From the NCBI GenBank assembly GCA_021802325.1, contig JAKAAM010000038.1, forward strand, positions 1-9,304: a stretch of 9,304 bases of DNA, given 5' to 3'. Position numbers and translations under genes: made by a program. The stretch is from Nitrospirota bacterium. GTDB taxonomy: Bacteria > Nitrospirota_A > Leptospirillia > Leptospirillales > Leptospirillaceae. Positions 7,138 to 9,304 of the stretch are shown here, in pieces (position 1 is the stretch's first letter; every line of letters starts with the position of its first letter). Below the pieces are notes generated by a model that had not been told where the DNA came from, made no database searches, and saw only the letters and a program-made list of their open reading frames with translations.

Positions 7138-7410
7138 ATGGGAAAGTCCATGATGTCTTGCAAGGATATGAGCGAATTGATCTCTCTCGGTCAGGATCAA
7201 AAGCTGTCCATTCGACAAAAAATGATGCTCAGGATCCATCTCCTTTTTTGCGAAGCCTGCAGCCGCTTCGACAAACAGATCCGATTTCTCAACCGGGCCA
7301 TGGAAAACTACATTCAGAGTCCTCCCTCTGGGGATAACACAAAGAAGACTCTCCCGGAAGATGCCAAGGAACGGATCCGTCGGGCCTTGGATGATGAGGG
7401 TCACAAATGA
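7138..7410 (+). CDS. Zinc-binding (ZAS, zf-HC2-like) anti-sigma factor
   Basis: This small protein of 90 residues has the ZAS pattern C8 ... H34-x3-C38-x2-C41 (HLLFCEAC), set in a predicted helical segment as in RsrA/ChrR-type anti-sigma factors. No transmembrane helix is seen, so it should be soluble. Its stop overlaps the ATG of the ECF sigma gene as ATGA, the usual coupled arrangement for a sigma factor and its inhibitor. In known ZAS proteins the His/Cys set holds zinc, and oxidants or thiol-reactive agents release the sigma factor. The start is uncertain: ATGs at 7138, 7150 and 7153 are all possible, and the frame stays open upstream to a TTG at 7051. None has an ideal ribosome binding site. 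The tail (about 58-90) is polar and probably disordered. Confidence 0.82.
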   Translation: MGKSMMSCKDMSELISLGQDQKLSIRQKMMLRIHLLFCEACSRFDKQIRFLNRAMENYIQSPPSGDNTKKTLPEDAKERIRRALDDEGHK

Positions 7411-7964
7411 ATGGGATCGATCCCGAGAAATGGATCGAGAGATACGGAGATGAGCTGTACCGCTATGCCCTCTCTCTTCTTGGGCGTGAATCGGATGCCG
7501 AAGATGCCGTTCAGGAGACCTTCACGTCGGCCCTCCGATCACGACAGAACTTTTCCGGACAATCCTCTGAAAAGACATGGCTTTTCGGCATCCTGAAGCA
7601 CAAGATTGCCGACCATTTCCGCCGCGAATCCCGCTATCTGGTGGTCGAAGATTTTGAAGACGAGGAGGGATTCCCCAGAGACTTTCTGGGAAATGGAAAG
7701 TGGAGCCATCCTCCCTCGGACTGGGGTCAACCGGAGCTATCCCTTGAAAACTGGCAGTTCTGGAAAATCTTTGGGGAGTGTATGAAAGGACTTTCCCCTG
7801 GCCTTTCCCGTGTCTTTCTTTTGAAGGTCCTCGAGGAAAAGTCCATGGAGGAGGTCTGTCAGGAGCTGGGTCTGTCCACGACCAATGGCGGCGTGAGAAT
7901 GTACCGGGCCAGACTCGCCCTCCGGAAATGCCTTGAGAAAAAGTGGTTTGAGGAGAATTCCTAA
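7407..7964 (+). CDS. ECF-type RNA polymerase sigma factor (sigma-70 family, TIGR02943-like)
   Basis: The 185-residue protein shows region 2: YGDELYRYALSLLGRESDAEDAVQETF (13-39), then FSGQSSEKTWLFGILKHKIADHFRRES (49-75). The linker holds the characteristic WSHPPSDWGQPELSLE (99-114). Region 4 is LSPGLSRVFLLKVLEEKSMEEVCQELGLSTTNGGVRMYRARLALRKCL (129-176), a helix-turn-helix that would read the -35 element. The linker pattern and the ending RARLALRKCLEKKWF match the ECF group usually paired with a zf-HC2 anti-sigma. It would direct RNA polymerase to a small regulon when released by the overlapping upstream gene. Within the window no clear ECF promoter was found; a GGAAC at 7111-7115 lacks a matching -10. 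Whether it controls the arsenic operon is unknown. Confidence 0.92.
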   Translation: MNGIDPEKWIERYGDELYRYALSLLGRESDAEDAVQETFTSALRSRQNFSGQSSEKTWLFGILKHKIADHFRRESRYLVVEDFEDEEGFPRDFLGNGKWSHPPSDWGQPELSLENWQFWKIFGECMKGLSPGLSRVFLLKVLEEKSMEEVCQELGLSTTNGGVRMYRARLALRKCLEKKWFEENS

Positions 7965-8008
7965 AAGGGAATATCCCAGAAAGAAACCCATAAGAAGGAG
8001 CGCCAGAA

Positions 8009-8029
8009 TTTTTGGGGAATCCCCGAAAA
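8009..8029. repeat. Inverted repeat, 9-bp stem with 3-base loop
   Basis: TTTTTGGGG AAT CCCCGAAAA forms a stem with eight Watson-Crick pairs and one T-G pair. Neither strand has a T-run after the stem, so it is not a classical rho-independent terminator. Confidence 0.5.
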
Positions 8030-8039
8030 GGGCAGAAAA

Positions 8040-8055
8040 CCGGGAGATCTCCCGG
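8040..8055. repeat. Perfect 16-bp palindrome
   Basis: CCGGGAGATCTCCCGG equals its own reverse complement. It is a candidate protein-binding site or RNA hairpin and sits 11 bases after a second inverted repeat at 8009-8029. Confidence 0.6.
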
Positions 8056-8131
8056 ACATCCGGTGACGGAATAAAAGATTCCCTGGACATGGAAACTCAG
8101 GGTCTGCACGAAGAAATCACTATTTTGAAAG

Positions 8132-8138
8132 AAAAAAA
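8132..8138 (+). other. A7 run at a possible frameshift site upstream of the MCP fragment
   Basis: A seven-A run joins two frames. The frame before it ends in [13 protein letters not shown] and the frame after it continues [10 protein letters not shown]. Reading across with a one-base shift gives a continuous charged helix into the chemotaxis fragment. This could be a decay mutation, a slippage site or a sequencing error. Confidence 0.35.
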
Positions 8139-8144
8139 GCCAGA

Positions 8145-8606
8145 TTGACGGAGGAGCTTTCCTGGTTTCGTTCCCTTACCATACTCCATGATAACCTCTT
8201 CGAGACCCTGGAAACGTTTCATGGATCCGTTTCAGGACTTGCCGATGATTTCAAGACAGCCCTGGAGGCGTTATCGGAAACGGTGTTGGAGATGGAGCGT
8301 CATCGGAAAGAGCTGCAGCACCTTGTGGGAGTGATGGGGAATATAGGAGGCCGCGACCGGGATACAACCGGCCTGATCGAGAAACAGGCCGGTCGTGCCG
8401 GAGAGTTCAGTGGTATCATCCAGATAATCCGGGAGATTGCTGATCAGACCAATCTTCTCGCCCTGAACGCGGCCATTGAAGCCGCCAGAGCCGGAGCCCA
8501 GGGGCTTGGGTCCGCTGTGGTTGCGGAAGAGGTCCGAAAGCTTGCCGTTCGCACGACCAGTTCAGCCAAGGATATTACAGTGCCTGCTCACTACCAATCG
8601 GGATGA
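8145..8606 (+). pseudogene. Truncated methyl-accepting chemotaxis protein, signalling-domain fragment
   Basis: The frame from the TTG at 8145 encodes a helical segment, then [20 protein letters not shown] (94-113), [20 protein letters not shown] (114-133) and [12 protein letters not shown] (134-145). This is the hairpin tip of the MCP signalling domain, which contacts CheA and CheW. Canonical tips read GEQGRGFAVVADEV; here E, R and F are replaced by A, L and S. Homology stops at about 8579, and eight unrelated residues lead to a stop at 8606, so the descending helix and the rest of the domain are missing. No ligand-binding or transmembrane region is present, and no good ribosome binding site precedes the TTG. 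The frame upstream is closed at 8064-8066. The adjacent reverse transcriptase remnant suggests that an intron insertion broke the gene. Confidence 0.8.
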
Positions 8607-8689
8607 AATGCTGACGGCGAAACAAGATATTGCCATATGGACAGAGAATTCCGATCATCTGGAAAACGAGGGTCGAGGACTCGGTGAAG

Positions 8690-9304
8690 CTGGAAGGCGA
8701 CATTACCGGCTATTTCGACAATTTCTCGCACGACTGGATGCTCGAGCATATCCCAATGGACAAAGCTCTGCTCCGGAAGTGGCTCACGGCCGGGTATATC
8801 AATCAGCGACAGCTGCACCCGACATTAAAGGGAACTCCGCAAGGTGGGATTGTTTCACCCCTTGCGACCAATGTCGCACTGGATGGGCTCGAAGATATTC
8901 TGAATCAGGAGTTCACACAGAAGGACAAAGTTCATTTAGTGAGAATTGCCGATGATTTCATCGTCACGGGAGGGTCAAAAGAGCTTCTGGAGAAGAAAGT
9001 CCGACCCTTATCGAAGAGTTCCTGAAGGAACGAGGATTGGAGTTCGCGGAGGAGAAGCCCGCATCGTGCACATCACGGACGGCTTCGTTTTTCTGTGCCA
9101 GGAAGTCAGAAAGTACGGGGAGAAGCTCCTTATTACCCCGTCGAAAAAGAACGTCAAGCACTTCCTGTCGAAAGTCTGGAACATCATCGGGAAATCGAAA
9201 ATCACACGCCAGGAGGAGCTGATCGAAACGCTGAATGCGATCATCCGGGGATGGTCTAATTCACCGAAACATCGTGGCCAAGAAGACCTTCGGATGGATC
9301 GACC
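8690..9304 (+). pseudogene. Group II intron reverse transcriptase/maturase remnant, 5'-deleted and frameshifted, continuing past window
   Basis: Homology begins at LEGDITGYFDNFSHDWMLEH (RT motif A region, from 8690) and continues with IPMDKALLRKWLTAGYI, GTPQGGIVSPLATNVALDGL and VHLVRIADDFIVTGGSKELL. The catalytic YADD box reads IADD. The N-terminal fingers (RT0-RT2) are absent. The frame breaks near 9007, where VRP should continue LIEEFLKERGLEFAEEK; again near 9058, giving RIVHITDGFVFLCQEVRKYG; and near 9261, where IRGWSN is followed in another frame by HRNIVAKKTFGWID. Each break is explained by loss of one or two bases. Only about 110 bases separate the broken chemotaxis gene from the RT homology, too few for ribozyme domains I-IV. 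A frame open from a TTG at 8630 is not a credible start. The element is dead. Confidence 0.85.

Larger units (their letters stand above)
7965..8144. other. Non-coding or decayed stretch with three close inverted repeats
   Basis: No convincing gene fills this 180-base gap. It holds GGGA-ATA-TCCC at 7967-7977, a 9-bp hairpin TTTTTGGGG-AAT-CCCCGAAAA at 8009-8029 (one T-G pair), and a perfect 16-bp palindrome CCGGGAGATCTCCCGG at 8040-8055. None is followed by a T-tract, so terminator calls are weak. A + strand frame open to 8148 ends in a charged, coiled-coil-like segment that may be the displaced N-terminus of the chemotaxis gene. Confidence 0.5.

Noticed and set aside
8009..8029. Rho-independent terminator after the sigma gene
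   Set aside because: The hairpin is followed by purines on both strands, with no T-tract.
7737..8090. Reverse-strand frame of 117 codons with a strongly hydrophobic segment (ILALLLMGFFLGYSLLGIL)
   Set aside because: Two thirds of it is antisense to the well-supported sigma factor, no ribosome binding site precedes its ATG, and the hydrophobic run mirrors a purine-rich + strand. A real small membrane protein cannot be fully excluded.

Overview
The window is a GC-rich bacterial segment. Nearly all of it lies on the + strand, and the first seven genes are packed so tightly (overlaps of 1-22 bases, gaps of 12-14) that they read as one operon. The organism cannot be fixed from sequence alone. A GC-rich environmental bacterium exposed to metals and arsenic would fit, for example an acidophile of the Leptospirillum/Nitrospirota kind, but that is inference.

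Region 1 (1-7070) is the main content. In order it holds: the C-terminal end of a DUF2064/TIGR04282-type glycosyltransferase; a PiT-family phosphate transporter; a TIGR04283-type family-2 glycosyltransferase; an ArsM-type arsenite S-adenosylmethionine methyltransferase whose cysteine spacing matches the known As(III)-binding set; a radical SAM enzyme with a cysteine-rich C-terminus; a fusion of a TVP38/TMEM64 membrane domain to a MerA/LpdA-like FAD disulfide oxidoreductase; and a stand-alone YjeF-N (NnrE-type) domain protein. Two rSAM-associated glycosyltransferases next to an ArsM and a radical SAM enzyme are the hallmark of arsenosugar/arsenolipid-type biosynthesis. The radical SAM enzyme here does not look like canonical ArsS, so the product may be a variant organoarsenical. 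A plausible division of labour is: arsenic/phosphate uptake (PiT), As methylation (ArsM), radical alkylation (rSAM), glycosyl transfer (two GTs), and redox/thiol or NAD(P)H support (TVP38-oxidoreductase, YjeF-N).

Region 2 (7138-7964) is an overlapping pair: a small zinc-binding (ZAS, H-x3-C-x2-C) anti-sigma factor followed by an ECF sigma factor. A near-perfect 20-bp palindrome in an AT-rich patch lies just upstream, inside the 3' end of the YjeF-N gene. The zinc/thiol anti-sigma factor beside an arsenic cluster suggests, without proving, thiol-stress or As(III) control.

Region 3 (7965-9304) is decaying DNA. A 180-base stretch with three close inverted repeats is followed by a truncated methyl-accepting chemotaxis protein signalling domain. 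That domain is cut at about 8579 and followed by a 5'-deleted, multiply frameshifted group II intron reverse transcriptase remnant that runs off the window. No tRNA, rRNA or CRISPR array was seen.
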